A DNA stretch of 64,000 bases from Pasteurellaceae bacterium (GCA_030527795.1 JAUNAB010000001.1:134856-198855); one strand, 5' to 3'. Shown: positions 49,740-60,285, counted from the stretch's first letter. Numbers and translations: made by a program. The notes: a model not told the origin generated them from the letters alone.

Positions 49740-50462
49740 ATGCTTATTCCGATTCCTGCACTTAAGGATAACTATATTTGGTGTTATTCGCGAGAAAATT
49801 TGCCTGTAATTGTGATCGATCCCACAGAAAGCCAACCCGTTTTGGATTTTTTAACACAAAATCAACTTGAGGTTGAAGCCATTTTATTAACGCATAATCA
49901 CGATGATCACGTTGGTGGTGTGGCAGAATTGAAAAAAGTTTATCCGAATGTGGCGGTTTATGGACCAAATGAAACAGCGGATAAAGGTGCAACTGTACTC
50001 GTGAACTCAGTCTTAATTCGCACTAAGAATTATCAAATGGAAGTCATAGAAACAGGTGGGCATACCGCAAATCATATTAGCTACTTAATTGATAATCATC
50101 TTTTTTGCGGCGATACGCTTTTTTGTGCGGGCTGTGGTCGGGTATTTACGGGCGATTACGCACAAATGTTTGCATCATTACAACGCCTTAATCAACTTCC
50201 TGATCAGGTTACTGTTTGCCCTGCACATGAATATACCCAAAGTAATCTTGCCTTTGTGGAATGGCTTATCGAGCAACAGCGTTTACCAACCTTAGATAAG
50301 CAGGCGGTGTTTAAACAGATTGAGATTGTTGCCCAACAGCGTGAGCAGCATAAACCCACTTTACCAACAACAATGGCATTAGAGCGTCAAATTAATCCGT
50401 TTTTACTGGCAAAAAGCCTTGATGAATTTACTTTGCTGAGAAAAATGAAGGATAATTTTTAA
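49740..50462 (+). CDS. gloB: Hydroxyacylglutathione hydrolase (glyoxalase II)
   Basis: GloB splits S-lactoylglutathione in methylglyoxal detoxification. The 240-residue metallo-beta-lactamase-fold protein has the metal motif LLTHNHDDHVGG (about residues 50-61), HTANHISYLI near 113, FCGDTLFCAGCGRVF near 130 and CPAHEYTQSNL near 167. The frame continues upstream to 49680, but the ATG at 49740, preceded by AAGGGGATATTTT, begins with the family-typical LIPIPALKDNYIW. Confidence 0.95.
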   Translation: MLIPIPALKDNYIWCYSRENLPVIVIDPTESQPVLDFLTQNQLEVEAILLTHNHDDHVGGVAELKKVYPNVAVYGPNETADKGATVLVNSVLIRTKNYQMEVIETGGHTANHISYLIDNHLFCGDTLFCAGCGRVFTGDYAQMFASLQRLNQLPDQVTVCPAHEYTQSNLAFVEWLIEQQRLPTLDKQAVFKQIEIVAQQREQHKPTLPTTMALERQINPFLLAKSLDEFTLLRKMKDNF

Positions 50463-50467
50463 GGAAA

Positions 50468-50505
50468 ACCGCGGTCTAAAATTTGATTGAATTTTTGACC
50501 GCGGT
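50468..50505. terminator. Inverted USS pair between gloB and dacB
   Basis: Perfect arms ACCGCGGTCTAAAATT-type (50468-50483) and AATTTTTGACCGCGGT (50490-50505), one mismatch, loop of six. Between convergent genes. Confidence 0.8.
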
Positions 50506-50513
50506 ATTACGCA

Positions 50514-51941
50514 TTATTCAGCGTAAATCGCATTATATAACTGGCTTTCAAATTGTACTAATGGCGCACGCTTGGTTTTATTTTCTAAATCGCCAGTAGA
50601 GTAACCATTAATAAATTGTACAAAAGCAATTTTCTCGCCACGTGCGTTAGTCATAAATCCTGCTAAATTGTAAACGCCCTTGAGTGAACCTGTCTTGGCA
50701 ATCACGTTTTTAACTAACGGAGGGTTGATAAAACTGCCACGTCCACTAAGTGTGCCATCCACGCCCGCTATGGGAAAATCTTGCATTAAATGCAATTCAT
50801 CATCGTGATGAGCTATGTAATCTAACGCTTGTAGCATCGTTTGGGCATCCATCAAATTGTGCCGTGATAGCCCTGATCCGTCAGCAATAATGCTATCGCC
50901 AAACTTGATACCTGCTTTTTGGGTGAGAATTTGACGCAATGCCTTTGAACCTAATTGGAAGGAAGCAGGGTGTTTGTACATCTGATAAGCAATAGTGCGA
51001 AATAAGGCATCTGCAATCTGATTATCTGATTTTTTTAACATTTTTTTCAGTAAGTCAGGCAAAGGCTTTGACAGATTTTGGGCTAATAGCTCGCCTGTTT
51101 GGGGCTGATGTGGAATTTGAATTTTGCCGTTAAATTGGATCCCTAATCGGTTTAATTGACGTTGAATAATTGACGCAGCGTAAGCATCGGTATCTTGCAC
51201 CGCAAAACTTAGCCCGAAGGGTTTGCTTTGGCGTGATAAACATCCTTTAATTTGATAACGATTGTTATCTTGTACAACAACATCAAGTTGGCAATATCCA
51301 GCTTCAGCATTATCTACAATGCGGACTTGCCCAAAGACTTGCACGGGAAATAGTGATGGCACATTAATTTTTGCGTATTCACCAACGGGTTGATTGGCAT
51401 CTAACTCTGCATAAAAACAGTTATTGTCTAAATTTACCGCAGCAGGTGGTGCATTAAAGCACATCGTCAAGTCATTCCAAATCCAACCAGAACCTCGGTC
51501 GTGACTTGAAAAGGTGGAGGTATCAACAATTAAATTCCCATTAATTTTTTGAATATTTTGTTGTTTTAATTGGGCAAATAATTGATAAAGTTGACCACTC
51601 GTTAATTCAGGATCGCCAGTAAATTTTACAATTAAATCACCATCTAATTGATTATTTTGCACTTTTCCATTCGTGAGCAAACTGGTTTCAAATTGGAAAT
51701 TTTCTGGCAACACTAATTTTGCTGCCAATGCGGTAAACACTTTTTGTGTACTTGCGGGTAGCATAAAGGTTTGTGCGTTATGCTGCGTAATGACTTGTTG
51801 TGAATTGAGATTTTTTGCAATAAAGGTAAAACTTGCCCCTTGTGGTAAACTTGAACCATAGTGATCAATGTCAATTTGAGCATTTACGCTCGTGGCAATA
51901 AAAAAACTAAGAGCAATAAATGTTGGCTTAAAATGTAACAT
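50514..51941 (-). CDS. dacB: D-alanyl-D-alanine carboxypeptidase/endopeptidase (PBP4)
   Basis: A 475-residue periplasmic PBP4 of peptidase family S13. The signal peptide is MLHFKPTFIALSFFIATSVNA, cut before QIDIDH. The SxxK motif is in LPASTQKVFTAL (about residues 62-73), SxN in KKSDNQIADALF (near 311), and KTG in IAKTGSLKGVYNLAG (near 420). It trims peptide side chains and cross-links of peptidoglycan. It is divergent from greA. Confidence 0.95.
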   Translation of the reverse strand: MLHFKPTFIALSFFIATSVNAQIDIDHYGSSLPQGASFTFIAKNLNSQQVITQHNAQTFMLPASTQKVFTALAAKLVLPENFQFETSLLTNGKVQNNQLDGDLIVKFTGDPELTSGQLYQLFAQLKQQNIQKINGNLIVDTSTFSSHDRGSGWIWNDLTMCFNAPPAAVNLDNNCFYAELDANQPVGEYAKINVPSLFPVQVFGQVRIVDNAEAGYCQLDVVVQDNNRYQIKGCLSRQSKPFGLSFAVQDTDAYAASIIQRQLNRLGIQFNGKIQIPHQPQTGELLAQNLSKPLPDLLKKMLKKSDNQIADALFRTIAYQMYKHPASFQLGSKALRQILTQKAGIKFGDSIIADGSGLSRHNLMDAQTMLQALDYIAHHDDELHLMQDFPIAGVDGTLSGRGSFINPPLVKNVIAKTGSLKGVYNLAGFMTNARGEKIAFVQFINGYSTGDLENKTKRAPLVQFESQLYNAIYAE

Positions 51942-52109
51942 ATTATGAATTTTGCACGGTTGTAGGTTGATATTTTTGTTAAAGCGAATAATAATAGTAT
52001 GTCAATACAGTTTAGTAAATCATTATTTTGGCTGCGGCATCGCATATAACAGGCGTATGTTGCGGTTTTTGTTTTGCTTAAATAGAAGTAAAAGAGAGGA
52101 TAATCAACA

Positions 52110-52586
52110 ATGAAACAAATTCCGATGACCATTCGTGGTGCAGAGCAATTACGCGAAGAATTAGATTTTTTAAAAAATACGCGTCGTCCTGAAATTATTA
52201 AAGCGATTGCTGAAGCTCGTGAGCACGGCGATTTAAAAGAAAACGCAGAATATCACGCGGCACGTGAGCAACAAGGGTTCTGCGAAGGTCGAATTCAAGA
52301 AATTGAAGGTAAACTGGCAAATTGTCAGATTATTGATGTGACCAAAATGCCAAATAATGGCAAAGTAATCTTTGGTGCAACGGTACTCTTAATTAATACA
52401 AAAACCGATGAGGAAGTAGAATATCGCATTGTTGGCGATGATGAAGCCAATATAAAAGAAGGGTTGATTTCGGTTAATTCGCCGATTGCCCGCGGTTTAG
52501 TAGGAAAAGAAGTCGATGACAGTGTCACGATTGCAACGCCAGGTGGAAACGTAGAATTTGATATTTTAGAAGTAAATTATATTTAA
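52110..52586 (+). CDS. greA: Transcription elongation factor GreA
   Basis: GreA rescues backtracked RNA polymerase by stimulating transcript cleavage. The 158-residue protein has the N-terminal coiled coil with the acidic tip [20 protein letters not shown] (about residues 37-56) and a C-terminal FKBP-like domain (about 80-158) ending in [15 protein letters not shown] and FDILEV. AGAGAGGATAATCAACA precedes the ATG. It ends in a terminator shared with yhbY. Confidence 0.97.
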   Translation: MKQIPMTIRGAEQLREELDFLKNTRRPEIIKAIAEAREHGDLKENAEYHAAREQQGFCEGRIQEIEGKLANCQIIDVTKMPNNGKVIFGATVLLINTKTDEEVEYRIVGDDEANIKEGLISVNSPIARGLVGKEVDDSVTIATPGGNVEFDILEVNYI

Positions 52587-52596
52587 TTCGTTTAAG

Positions 52597-52637
52597 AAAA
52601 AATCAGCTTATTTAATCATAAAATAAGCTGATTTTTT
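52597..52637. terminator. Bidirectional terminator greA / yhbY
   Basis: Perfect 17-base arms (52597-52613 and 52621-52637) with a 7-base loop; A and T tracts on either side serve both strands. Not USS-derived. Confidence 0.9.
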
Positions 52638-52641
52638 TATA

Positions 52642-52944
52642 TTATTTTTTTGGCAACTGAATTTGCGGTTCAGGATTGGCTCGATAAAGCACCACAATAT
52701 GCCCAATCGTTTGGACCGCACTAGCGTGGCTTTCTCTTACTATCGCATCAATAATCAACTGCTTGGTTTCACGATCCGCCCCTGCAATTTTCACTTTAAT
52801 TAATTCGTGGTGTGTGAGTGCGTTGTCAATTTCGGCAAGCACCCCTTCCGTCAAACCATTATTGCCGAGCATCACCACGGGATTTAAGTGATGTGCAAGC
52901 CCTTTTAAAAATTGTTTTTGTTTCGTTGTTAATGTCATTGACAT
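52642..52944 (-). CDS. yhbY: CRM-domain RNA-binding protein YhbY
   Basis: A 100-residue protein that is a single CRM (CRS1/YhbY) domain: TLTTKQKQFLKGLAHHLNPV, the loop VMLGNNGLTEGVLAEID, HELIKVKIAGADRETK, and TIGHIVVLYR. It associates with pre-50S ribosomal subunits in E. coli. The product could start at the first Met (52944) or at the third residue Met (52938), which matches E. coli more closely; no strong ribosome site separates them. Confidence 0.93.
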   Translation of the reverse strand: MSMTLTTKQKQFLKGLAHHLNPVVMLGNNGLTEGVLAEIDNALTHHELIKVKIAGADRETKQLIIDAIVRESHASAVQTIGHIVVLYRANPEPQIQLPKK

Positions 52945-53101
52945 AAAAGCTTATCCTAATTTCAGAAATGCACGGCGAAACAGAGATTAAATGCCGTGAT
53001 GTGTTAAATAAATTTTTGTGATTTTACCTTGTCTTGTGTGATTTAGAAAGCGATTTATTGCAATGAGAATGTGAGGAATGTGGGAATGACGTAAAATTTC
53101 C

Positions 53102-53149
53102 TTAATACCGCGGTCAAAAAAACGCGAGAATTTTAGACCGCGGTAATTA
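53102..53149. terminator. Inverted USS pair upstream of yhbY
   Basis: TTAATACCGCGGTC and GACCGCGGTAATTA enclose a 20-base spacer with AAAA/TTTT. It follows the 67-residue hypothetical gene on the minus strand. The larger loop makes it a weaker terminator than its relatives. Confidence 0.6.
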
Positions 53150-53178
53150 CGTTGATATTAATAAATTGTGCGAGCAAT

Positions 53179-53382
53179 TTATGGATTAACTAAGCGAAAA
53201 TTGTAGCAATCGCCATATTCATTTTTTAAGGTTTTGTCGTGTTTATTGAAAAAATAGCGATAACCGTCGCTATCTTCAAGCTGATAAATGCCTTTTTCGT
53301 CATCTTGGGCGACTAAAATCAGCGGAACGGTGCTTACGCCATTGCGTTGTTTAATGATGATGTGTAAATAAGGGGTTGTCAT
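53179..53382 (-). CDS. Small hypothetical protein
   Basis: A 67-residue reading frame starting MTTPYLHIIIKQRNGVSTVP and ending CYNFRLVNP. It is soluble, rich in Tyr, Asp and Lys, with no signal peptide or membrane segment. GGAAACC precedes the ATG at close distance, and a USS hairpin follows the stop codon, both of which support a real gene. I do not recognise the family. It lies alone between yhbY and rlmE. Confidence 0.6.
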   Translation of the reverse strand: MTTPYLHIIIKQRNGVSTVPLILVAQDDEKGIYQLEDSDGYRYFFNKHDKTLKNEYGDCYNFRLVNP

Positions 53383-53589
53383 TGGTTTCCTTTTGAATGT
53401 GAATGTAATCTTATTTTAACTTTTTTCTACAAGTAATACAAAAATTGGTTAAAATTATGCTAAAATTAATGCCTATTTGATTGAAAAAACACCCAATTTG
53501 TAAAAAGAGAATATTTTGTGTGCAACTAACTTGAAAGCAGATAGGCACAACCCTATATTAAGCAAATTGCGGATAAATTTAGAGAATGT

Positions 53590-54216
53590 ATGGGAAAAAA
53601 ACGATCCGCGAGTTCATCGCGTTGGTTGAATGAACATTTTAAAGATCCATTTGTACAAAAAGCACATAAGCAAAAACTTCGTTCGCGTGCTTATTTTAAA
53701 CTTGATGAAATTCAACAAACGGATCGCTTGTTTAAAACGGGAATGACGATTGTCGATCTTGGTGCTGCTCCAGGTGGTTGGTCGCAGTATGTGGTGAGCC
53801 AAATTGGTGATAAAGGGCGTGTTATCGCTTGCGATATTTTAGATATGGATTCGATTGTTGGCGTGGATTTTTTACAAGGGGATTTTCGAGATGAAAATGT
53901 GTTAAACGCCTTGTTGCAACGCATTGGCGAACGCAAAGTTGATGTGGTTATGTCGGATATGGCACCTAATTTTAGCGGTATGCCGTCAGTGGATATTCCA
54001 CGTGCTATGTACTTAGTTGAATTAGCGTTGGATATGTGCAAACAAGTGTTAGCAAATAAAGGCAGCTTTGTGGTAAAAGTGTTTCAAGGCGAGGGTTTTG
54101 ATGACTATTTACGCGAAATTCGCACCTTATTTAATGTGGTAAAAGTCAGAAAACCCGAAGCATCACGTGGGCGATCGCGTGAAGTGTATATTGTAGCAAC
54201 GGGTTATAAGCAATAA
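53590..54216 (+). CDS. rlmE: 23S rRNA 2'-O-ribose U2552 methyltransferase
   Basis: RlmE (FtsJ/RrmJ) methylates U2552 of 23S rRNA in the late 50S subunit, using SAM. The 208-residue protein has [10 protein letters not shown] with the first catalytic Lys near 38, the SAM loop [13 protein letters not shown] (about 57-69), [13 protein letters not shown] with the catalytic Asp near 124, and [14 protein letters not shown] with the Lys near 164 and Glu. It precedes ftsH, the same order as in E. coli. Confidence 0.96.
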   Translation: MGKKRSASSSRWLNEHFKDPFVQKAHKQKLRSRAYFKLDEIQQTDRLFKTGMTIVDLGAAPGGWSQYVVSQIGDKGRVIACDILDMDSIVGVDFLQGDFRDENVLNALLQRIGERKVDVVMSDMAPNFSGMPSVDIPRAMYLVELALDMCKQVLANKGSFVVKVFQGEGFDDYLREIRTLFNVVKVRKPEASRGRSREVYIVATGYKQ

Positions 54217-54301
54217 CATAACGAAATTTTGAGAGCTTTAATTTTCCTAAGTAATAGGATAAGCTAATAACGATTTATTTAACTAGAAATGGGGTAATGC
54301 C

Positions 54302-56260
54302 TTGAAAGATATGGTAAAAAATATAATCCTTTGGGTTGTGGTCGCAATTGTGATGATGATGGCTTATCAAGGATTTTCTGGAACGACAAACACTACGGAT
54401 TACACCACCTTTATTGGTGATGTGGGAAATAATCAAGTTTCGCAAGTGAAATTTAATGATAGCGGTGAAATTAATGTGACGAAAACTGACGGTTCAAAAT
54501 ATACCGCTGTTTATCCGTATCCATTAAGAGATGACAAAGTTTTAGATGATTTAATTAACAAAAAAGTGAAAGTGGAAGGAACTTTGCCAGAAAGTCGCGG
54601 ATTGTTTACGCAATTTATAATTTCTTTGGTACCAACGCTCTTGTTAATTGGGGTTTGGGTATTTTTTATGCGCCAGATGCAAGGTGGTGGCGGTAAAGCG
54701 ATGAGCTTTGGCAAAAGCCGTGCAAGAATGCTGAATAAAGAGCAAATCAAAACAACCTTTGCGGATGTGGCTGGCTGTGATGAAGCAAAAGAAGAAGTCG
54801 GTGAGATTGTTGATTTTTTACGTGATCCAGGTAAATTCCAAAAATTAGGCGGTAAAATTCCAAAAGGCGTGTTAATGGTGGGACCTCCAGGAACGGGTAA
54901 AACCTTATTAGCTAAAGCGATTGCTGGCGAAGCGAAAGTGCCATTTTTTACCATTTCAGGTTCTGATTTCGTGGAAATGTTCGTTGGGGTTGGTGCGTCA
55001 CGTGTTCGTGATATGTTTGAGCAAGCTAAAAAGAATGCACCTTGCTTGATTTTTATTGATGAAATTGATGCGGTGGGTCGTCAACGTGGTGCAGGTTTAG
55101 GCGGTGGACACGATGAACGTGAACAAACGCTTAACCAAATGTTAGTTGAAATGGACGGTTTTGAAGGAAAAGAAGGGGTGATCGTTATTGCTGCGACAAA
55201 CCGCCCTGATGTTTTAGATCCTGCTTTAACACGTCCAGGGCGTTTTGACCGTCAAGTTGTGGTTGGATTGCCTGATGTATTAGGTCGTGAGCAGATCATT
55301 AAAGTGCATATGCGTAAAGTGCCTGTTGCAAAAGAAGTTGATCCAATGGTCTTAGCTCGTGGTACACCTGGCTATTCCGGGGCAGATTTAGCGAATTTAG
55401 TTAATGAAGCCGCATTATTTGCAGCACGTAGTAATAAACACGTTGTGACGATGCTTGATTTTGAAAAAGCCAAAGACAAAATCAATATGGGGCCTGAACG
55501 TCGCACAATGATTATGACGGAAAAGCAGAAAGAATCAACTGCGTATCACGAAGCTGCACACGCCATTGTGGGCTACTTAGTGCCTGAGCATGATCCTGTG
55601 CATAAAGTCACCATTATTCCGCGTGGACGTGCGTTAGGGGTAACTTTCTTTTTACCTGAAGGTGATCAAGTAAGTATCAGCCAAAAACAATTAGAAAGTA
55701 AATTATCTACGCTATATGCAGGGCGTTTAGCTGAAGATTTGATTTATGGCGAAGAGAATATTTCTACTGGTGCATCAAATGATATTAAAGTCGCAACTAA
55801 TATTGCACGCAATATGGTCACTCAATGGGGTTTCTCTGATAAATTAGGTCCGATTTTATATTCTGAAGATGAAGGCGAAGTGTTCCTTGGTCGTTCAATG
55901 GCGAAAGCGAAACATATGTCAGACAATACCGCGGATCTTATTGATGAAGAAGTTCGCAAAATTGTTACACGCAATTATGATCGTGCACGTCAATTATTAA
56001 TTGAAAATATGGATATTTTACACGCAATGAAAGATGCGTTGATGAAATATGAAACCATTGAAGAATTACAAATTGAACAATTAATGAAACGTCAGCCTGT
56101 GACGCCACCTGAAGGTTGGGAAGAGCTTAAAACAAAAGCAAAAACTGAGCCGAAAGCCAAAGCGAAACAGATGAATGAAAATGTGGAAGAAGATAATCAA
56201 AAATCAGACAAAACCGCGGACAAAAATCGCGATGATTTTAATGATGAAAATAAATCCTAA
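54302..56260 (+). CDS. ftsH: ATP-dependent zinc metalloprotease FtsH
   Basis: A 652-residue membrane AAA+ protease that degrades misfolded membrane proteins, sigma-32 and LpxC in related bacteria. Two membrane helices (about residues 5-23 and 102-122) flank a periplasmic domain. Walker A GPPGTGKT is at about 197-204, Walker [13 protein letters not shown] near 252, and the zinc site [11 protein letters not shown] near 418. The start is either TTG at 54302, seven bases from GGGG (54291-54294), or ATG at 54311, which fits E. coli better but is poorly spaced. The tail (about 620-652) is Lys/Asp-rich and contains a USS core. Confidence 0.96.
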   Translation: MKDMVKNIILWVVVAIVMMMAYQGFSGTTNTTDYTTFIGDVGNNQVSQVKFNDSGEINVTKTDGSKYTAVYPYPLRDDKVLDDLINKKVKVEGTLPESRGLFTQFIISLVPTLLLIGVWVFFMRQMQGGGGKAMSFGKSRARMLNKEQIKTTFADVAGCDEAKEEVGEIVDFLRDPGKFQKLGGKIPKGVLMVGPPGTGKTLLAKAIAGEAKVPFFTISGSDFVEMFVGVGASRVRDMFEQAKKNAPCLIFIDEIDAVGRQRGAGLGGGHDEREQTLNQMLVEMDGFEGKEGVIVIAATNRPDVLDPALTRPGRFDRQVVVGLPDVLGREQIIKVHMRKVPVAKEVDPMVLARGTPGYSGADLANLVNEAALFAARSNKHVVTMLDFEKAKDKINMGPERRTMIMTEKQKESTAYHEAAHAIVGYLVPEHDPVHKVTIIPRGRALGVTFFLPEGDQVSISQKQLESKLSTLYAGRLAEDLIYGEENISTGASNDIKVATNIARNMVTQWGFSDKLGPILYSEDEGEVFLGRSMAKAKHMSDNTADLIDEEVRKIVTRNYDRARQLLIENMDILHAMKDALMKYETIEELQIEQLMKRQPVTPPEGWEELKTKAKTEPKAKAKQMNENVEEDNQKSDKTADKNRDDFNDENKS

Positions 56261-56275
56261 TTTTACTGAATAAAT

Positions 56276-56312
56276 AAAAGCCTTTTGCACAAATTATGCA
56301 AAAGGCTTTTTT
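56276..56312 (+). terminator. Terminator of ftsH
   Basis: Perfect 14-base arms AAAAGCCTTTTGCA (56276-56289) and TGCAAAAGGCTTTT (56297-56310), then TT. Confidence 0.9.
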
Positions 56313-56366
56313 GTTTAATTCAATATTCCGCTATAATAGCTAAAATTTCTTGTGAAAATTAACCTG

Positions 56367-57194
56367 ATGAAACTTTACGCAAACAATAAAACCCTTGATT
56401 TATCTTGTCCACAAATTATGGGCATTTTAAATGTAACGCCTGATTCTTTTTCGGATAGTGGCAAATTTTTGCAGTCGGATAAGGCATTAATTCAAGTTGA
56501 AAAAATGCTACAAGAAGGGGCGAGCATCATTGATATAGGTGGCGAATCAACACGCCCGATGGCAGATGAAGTAACGGTGCAGCAAGAGTTGGATCGGGTT
56601 GTGCCGATTGTTGAAATGATCCACCAACGTTTTGACTGCTGGATTTCGGTGGATACGTCTAAACCTGAAATTATGCGTGAAAGTGCAAAAGTGGGGATGG
56701 ATATTATTAACGATATTCGTGCCTTGCAGTTACCTAATGCACTTGAAACGGCGGCAACATTAAATTTGCCCGTGTGCTTAATGCATATGCAGGGTGAGCC
56801 ACGCACAATGCAAAGTGCGCCGCATTATGATAATCTATTACAAGAAGTGATGGATTTTTTATTACAACGTAGCAATACTTGCTTACAAGCAGGAATTGCC
56901 CCTCACAATATTATTTGGGATTTAGGTTTTGGTTTTGGTAAAACCTTAGAACACAATTTTAAATTGTTGCAACAACAAGCATTATTTTCTGCACAAGGTT
57001 ACCCTATTTTAACAGGGGTATCACGAAAATCGATGATCGGACTGACATTAGATAAGCCCGTTGATCAACGTGCGGTCGGCAGTGCCGCCGCGGCTTTACT
57101 TGCGGTGCAAAATGGTGCAAGTATTGTAAGAGTTCACGATGTTGGCGTTACCGCTGATGTATTAAAAATTTGGCAAGCAATGATAACGGCTTAG
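56367..57194 (+). CDS. folP: Dihydropteroate synthase
   Basis: FolP joins p-aminobenzoate to dihydropterin pyrophosphate, the target of sulfonamides. The 275-residue TIM barrel has IMGILNVTPDSFSDSG (about 17-32), IDIGGESTRPMADEV near 57-71, NDIRAL near 110, GFGFGKT near 190 and SRKSMIG near 216. The frame could start with a GTG at 56352, but MKLYANNKTLDLS at 56367 fits E. coli. glmM follows after 23 bases, as in the E. coli ftsH-folP-glmM order. A short Ala-rich stretch codes through a CCGCGG. Confidence 0.95.
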   Translation: MKLYANNKTLDLSCPQIMGILNVTPDSFSDSGKFLQSDKALIQVEKMLQEGASIIDIGGESTRPMADEVTVQQELDRVVPIVEMIHQRFDCWISVDTSKPEIMRESAKVGMDIINDIRALQLPNALETAATLNLPVCLMHMQGEPRTMQSAPHYDNLLQEVMDFLLQRSNTCLQAGIAPHNIIWDLGFGFGKTLEHNFKLLQQQALFSAQGYPILTGVSRKSMIGLTLDKPVDQRAVGSAAAALLAVQNGASIVRVHDVGVTADVLKIWQAMITA

Positions 57195-57217
57195 CATAGA
57201 CATTTAGGAAGGAAATT

Positions 57218-58549
57218 ATGGCAGAACGAAAATATTTTGGAACAGATGGCGTCCGCGGTAAAGTGGGGACTTTCCCTATTACACCTGAATTTGCCCTGAA
57301 ATTAGGTTGGGCAGCGGGGAAAATTTTAGCTAGCCAAGGATCGCGGCAAGTTTTAATCGGTAAAGATACACGCATTTCGGGCTATATGTTGGAATCCGCA
57401 CTTGAAGCAGGACTCGCGGCAGCTGGCTTATCTGCGGCATTTATTGGTCCAATGCCAACCCCTGCAGTTGCCTATTTAACTCGCACATTTCGTGCAGAAG
57501 CAGGAATTGTGATTTCTGCTTCGCACAACCCTTATTATGATAACGGGATTAAATTCTTTTCCGCACAAGGTACGAAATTGCCAGATGATGTAGAAGAAGC
57601 TATTGAAGCAATGCTTGAACAGCCAATGGACTGTGTTGAGTCTGCTGAACTTGGGCGAGCGAGCCGAATTAGCGATGCAGCAGGGCGTTATATTGAATTT
57701 TGTAAAAGCACTTTCCCGACAGAATTAAGTCTTGAAGGTTATAAAATTGTGGTAGATTGTGCCAATGGTGCGACTTATCACATAGCTCCGAATGTAATGC
57801 GTGAGCTTGGGGCGGAAGTAATTGAAATTGGTACCGAACCGAACGGGTTAAACATTAATGAACAATGTGGTGCAACGGATATTAAAGCCTTGCAAGCCAC
57901 AGTGTTAGCACATAAAGCTGATGTCGGCTTGGCTTATGATGGTGACGGTGATCGCATTATGATGGTTGATCATTTAGGTAATAAAGTTGATGGTGATCAA
58001 ATTTTATTTATTATTGCCCGTGAAGCGTTACGTTCAGGCAAGCTTCAAGGTGGAGTTGTAGGCACCTTAATGAGTAATATGAGTTTAGAGATTGCTTTAA
58101 AACAACTTGGCATTCCATTTTTACGTGCAAATGTCGGTGATCGCTATGTGCTTGAAAAAATGCAAGAAAATAACTGGAAATTTGGTGGTGAGAATTCAGG
58201 TCATATCATCATTGCAGATAAAAACACCACTGGCGATGGCATTATCGCATCTCTTGCCGTGCTAACGGCAATGGTGCAACATAAACTCAGCTTAAATGAG
58301 TTGACCAGTGCAGTGAAACTGTTTCCACAAGTGTTAATTAATGTTCGTTTTGCTGGCGGAGAAAATCCGCTTGAACGTGCGGATGTGAAAGCAATAAGCC
58401 AAGCCGTTGAGCAACGTCTTGCAGGCAAAGGGCGTATTTTATTGCGTAAATCAGGCACCGAACCACTTATCCGAGTAATGGTGGAGTGCGAAGATGCACA
58501 ATTAGCACAGCAATGTGCGGAAGAAATAGCTGAAGCGGTTAAAGCTTAA
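57218..58549 (+). CDS. glmM: Phosphoglucosamine mutase
   Basis: GlmM interconverts glucosamine-6- and 1-phosphate for UDP-GlcNAc synthesis. The 443-residue protein has the active Ser102 in [19 protein letters not shown], the metal loop [15 protein letters not shown] near 240-254, the sugar loop GGENSGH near 326, and the phosphate loop [14 protein letters not shown] near 408. AAGGAAGGAAATT precedes the ATG. A USS hairpin follows 57 bases downstream. Confidence 0.97.
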   Translation: MAERKYFGTDGVRGKVGTFPITPEFALKLGWAAGKILASQGSRQVLIGKDTRISGYMLESALEAGLAAAGLSAAFIGPMPTPAVAYLTRTFRAEAGIVISASHNPYYDNGIKFFSAQGTKLPDDVEEAIEAMLEQPMDCVESAELGRASRISDAAGRYIEFCKSTFPTELSLEGYKIVVDCANGATYHIAPNVMRELGAEVIEIGTEPNGLNINEQCGATDIKALQATVLAHKADVGLAYDGDGDRIMMVDHLGNKVDGDQILFIIAREALRSGKLQGGVVGTLMSNMSLEIALKQLGIPFLRANVGDRYVLEKMQENNWKFGGENSGHIIIADKNTTGDGIIASLAVLTAMVQHKLSLNELTSAVKLFPQVLINVRFAGGENPLERADVKAISQAVEQRLAGKGRILLRKSGTEPLIRVMVECEDAQLAQQCAEEIAEAVKA

Positions 58550-58606
58550 TAAATAGTAGAGTAAAAAGCCGTTTATCGCTTTTTATAATATACCTATCGC
58601 GTATTT

Positions 58607-58644
58607 ACCGCGGTCAAAATTTTAACCATTTTTTTGACCGCGGT
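58607..58644. terminator. Inverted USS pair after glmM
   Basis: Perfect arms ACCGCGGTCAAAA (58607-58619) and TTTTTGACCGCGGT (58631-58644, one extra T), followed by TTTTTG. Confidence 0.85.
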
Positions 58645-58709
58645 TTTTGTTTTTTAGCTCAGAATTTGCCTAGGATTGCCGAAAATATCAGCATTCACTG
58701 CTAAAAAAT

Positions 58710-58738
58710 TTGCAAAGGTGGGAGCTTTATTGCATAAT
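58710..58738 (+). promoter_or_regulatory. Promoter of the 4.5S RNA gene
   Basis: TTGCAA (58710-58715), 17 bases, CATAAT (58733-58738). The start would fall near 58745, giving a short leader of about 20 bases before mature 4.5S RNA, as in E. coli where RNase P removes it. Confidence 0.55.
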
Positions 58739-58765
58739 GCGAACCCTTAGTCGTTGACTAATCCA

Positions 58766-58879
58766 ATGGGAACATTTTCGGTTTCTCGCAACATTGTCTA
58801 GTTTACTCGGTCAGGTTCGGAAGAAAGCAGCCAAAGTTAGAATTTATGTGTGCCGAGAAGGTGCTGGGAATGTTCCCGC
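58766..58879 (+). ncRNA. ffs: Signal recognition particle RNA (4.5S)
   Basis: The ends GGGAACATT (58768-58776) and AATGTTCCC (58869-58877) pair. Between them are TTTCTCGCAACATTGTCTAGTTTAC-like and GTGTGCCGAGAAGGTGCTGG elements that match E. coli 4.5S RNA in order. The Ffh-binding domain is GGTCAGGTTCGGAAGAAAGC (58809-58828) followed by AGCC, with the GGAA tetraloop. Compared with E. coli, one C-G pair next to the loop has become U-A. About 114 nt is normal. It converges on norM. Confidence 0.93.
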
Positions 58880-58896
58880 CTTATTTCTATTCAAGA

Positions 58897-60285
58897 TTAT
58901 TTCAGCTTTTCCAATTTTTCTAATAATTCATCGTCTGGAAAGGCTTGGATTTTTTTCATACGATAAATTAAGCCAATCGCTGCGGTGGTTAAGCTCACCA
59001 CAAAGCCAATCCAAAATCCTTTTGCCCCAAGATGTGGCACGATAAAATCGGTTAGTGACAAGATATAACCGATGCTCATTCCAATTAACCAATAGCAGAA
59101 AATGGTAACGTATAAAATGGCTTTGGTATCTTTGTATCCCCGTAATACGCCACTGACAATAGCTTGCAGTGAGTCAGGGAATTGGTAAAGTGCAGCAATA
59201 AGCAATAATGAGCTTGCCATTGTTGCCACATTGTGATCTTCAACAAATATAAATGGAATAACAGTATGCAATGCAATGGTGAGAGTGGCGGTGATCGCGG
59301 TTAAAATCAGACCTAAAGCGATCACGACATACGCAGTTTGTTTCGCTTGAATTGGCGATTTTTCGCCAAGACGTTGCCCAACGAGAATAGTTGCCGCCAT
59401 CCCTAAAGACATTGGCAACATAAAGATAAAGGAACTGGTATTGAGTGCAATTTGATGACTCGCTACCATTTGCGTGCCCAATGGCGAGAGAAACAGAGAT
59501 GTCAGTGAGAAAAGGGCGACTTCACAGAAAATAGCTATGGCGATAGGGTAACCTAATTTTAACAGTTTGATTATGGTCGCTTTGTTGGGTTTCTCTAAAA
59601 TCTGTTCAAACACCTTTAAATCCCGTTGATTACGAGCTGATTTACTATACCCGATCATTAAAAAACACATTATCCAGTTAGCCGTTGCGGTAGCGATACC
59701 ACAACCGACCGCACCAAAAGCAGGGAAACCCAGTTTGCCGTAGATAAAAATATAGTTTAGGGGAATATTGATGAATAAACCCAATAAGGTAATCATCATT
59801 GCGGGTTTTGTTTGTGCGATACCATCATTTAAGCAACGGAAGTTAATCATTAGCAAATACGCAGGCAATCCGAAGAGCATTGCGTGTAAATAGCCAATAG
59901 TAATTTCCGCGAGCTTAGCATCCATTCCCATATGTTGAATGATGATTTCACTATGGTAGATCAGGAAACCAAGGGGAATGCAACTGAACAGTGCAATCCA
60001 AATCCCTTGTCTGACTTGATGTGCAATTTGATTGCGTTTCCCCGAACCGTTTAAATAAGAAATGGTTGGCGGAAGTGCTAATAAGAGTCCTTGCCCTAAC
60101 AGAACAAGTGGAAGCCAAATAGACGCACCCACGGAAATGGCAGCCATATCGGTTGCACTGACTCGCCCTGCCATAATGGTATCGGATAACCCCATAAAAC
60201 TTTGGGCAATTTGCGATAATAAAATCGGCAATGCAAGGCGGATTAATTTATTGGCGATGGTTTTGTATTGGCTAAAGTTATGCAT
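58897..60285 (-). CDS. norM: MATE-family multidrug efflux protein NorM
   Basis: A 462-residue protein with 12 hydrophobic helices. The N-terminal half has [32 protein letters not shown] (first 50 residues, quoted as the family-typical opening in part) and the second half repeats the pattern at about 240. MATE pumps expel cationic drugs and dyes using Na+ or H+. It is divergent from ribE, as in Haemophilus (HI1612-HI1613). The substrate range cannot be told from sequence. Confidence 0.93.
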   Translation of the reverse strand: MHNFSQYKTIANKLIRLALPILLSQIAQSFMGLSDTIMAGRVSATDMAAISVGASIWLPLVLLGQGLLLALPPTISYLNGSGKRNQIAHQVRQGIWIALFSCIPLGFLIYHSEIIIQHMGMDAKLAEITIGYLHAMLFGLPAYLLMINFRCLNDGIAQTKPAMMITLLGLFINIPLNYIFIYGKLGFPAFGAVGCGIATATANWIMCFLMIGYSKSARNQRDLKVFEQILEKPNKATIIKLLKLGYPIAIAIFCEVALFSLTSLFLSPLGTQMVASHQIALNTSSFIFMLPMSLGMAATILVGQRLGEKSPIQAKQTAYVVIALGLILTAITATLTIALHTVIPFIFVEDHNVATMASSLLLIAALYQFPDSLQAIVSGVLRGYKDTKAILYVTIFCYWLIGMSIGYILSLTDFIVPHLGAKGFWIGFVVSLTTAAIGLIYRMKKIQAFPDDELLEKLEKLK

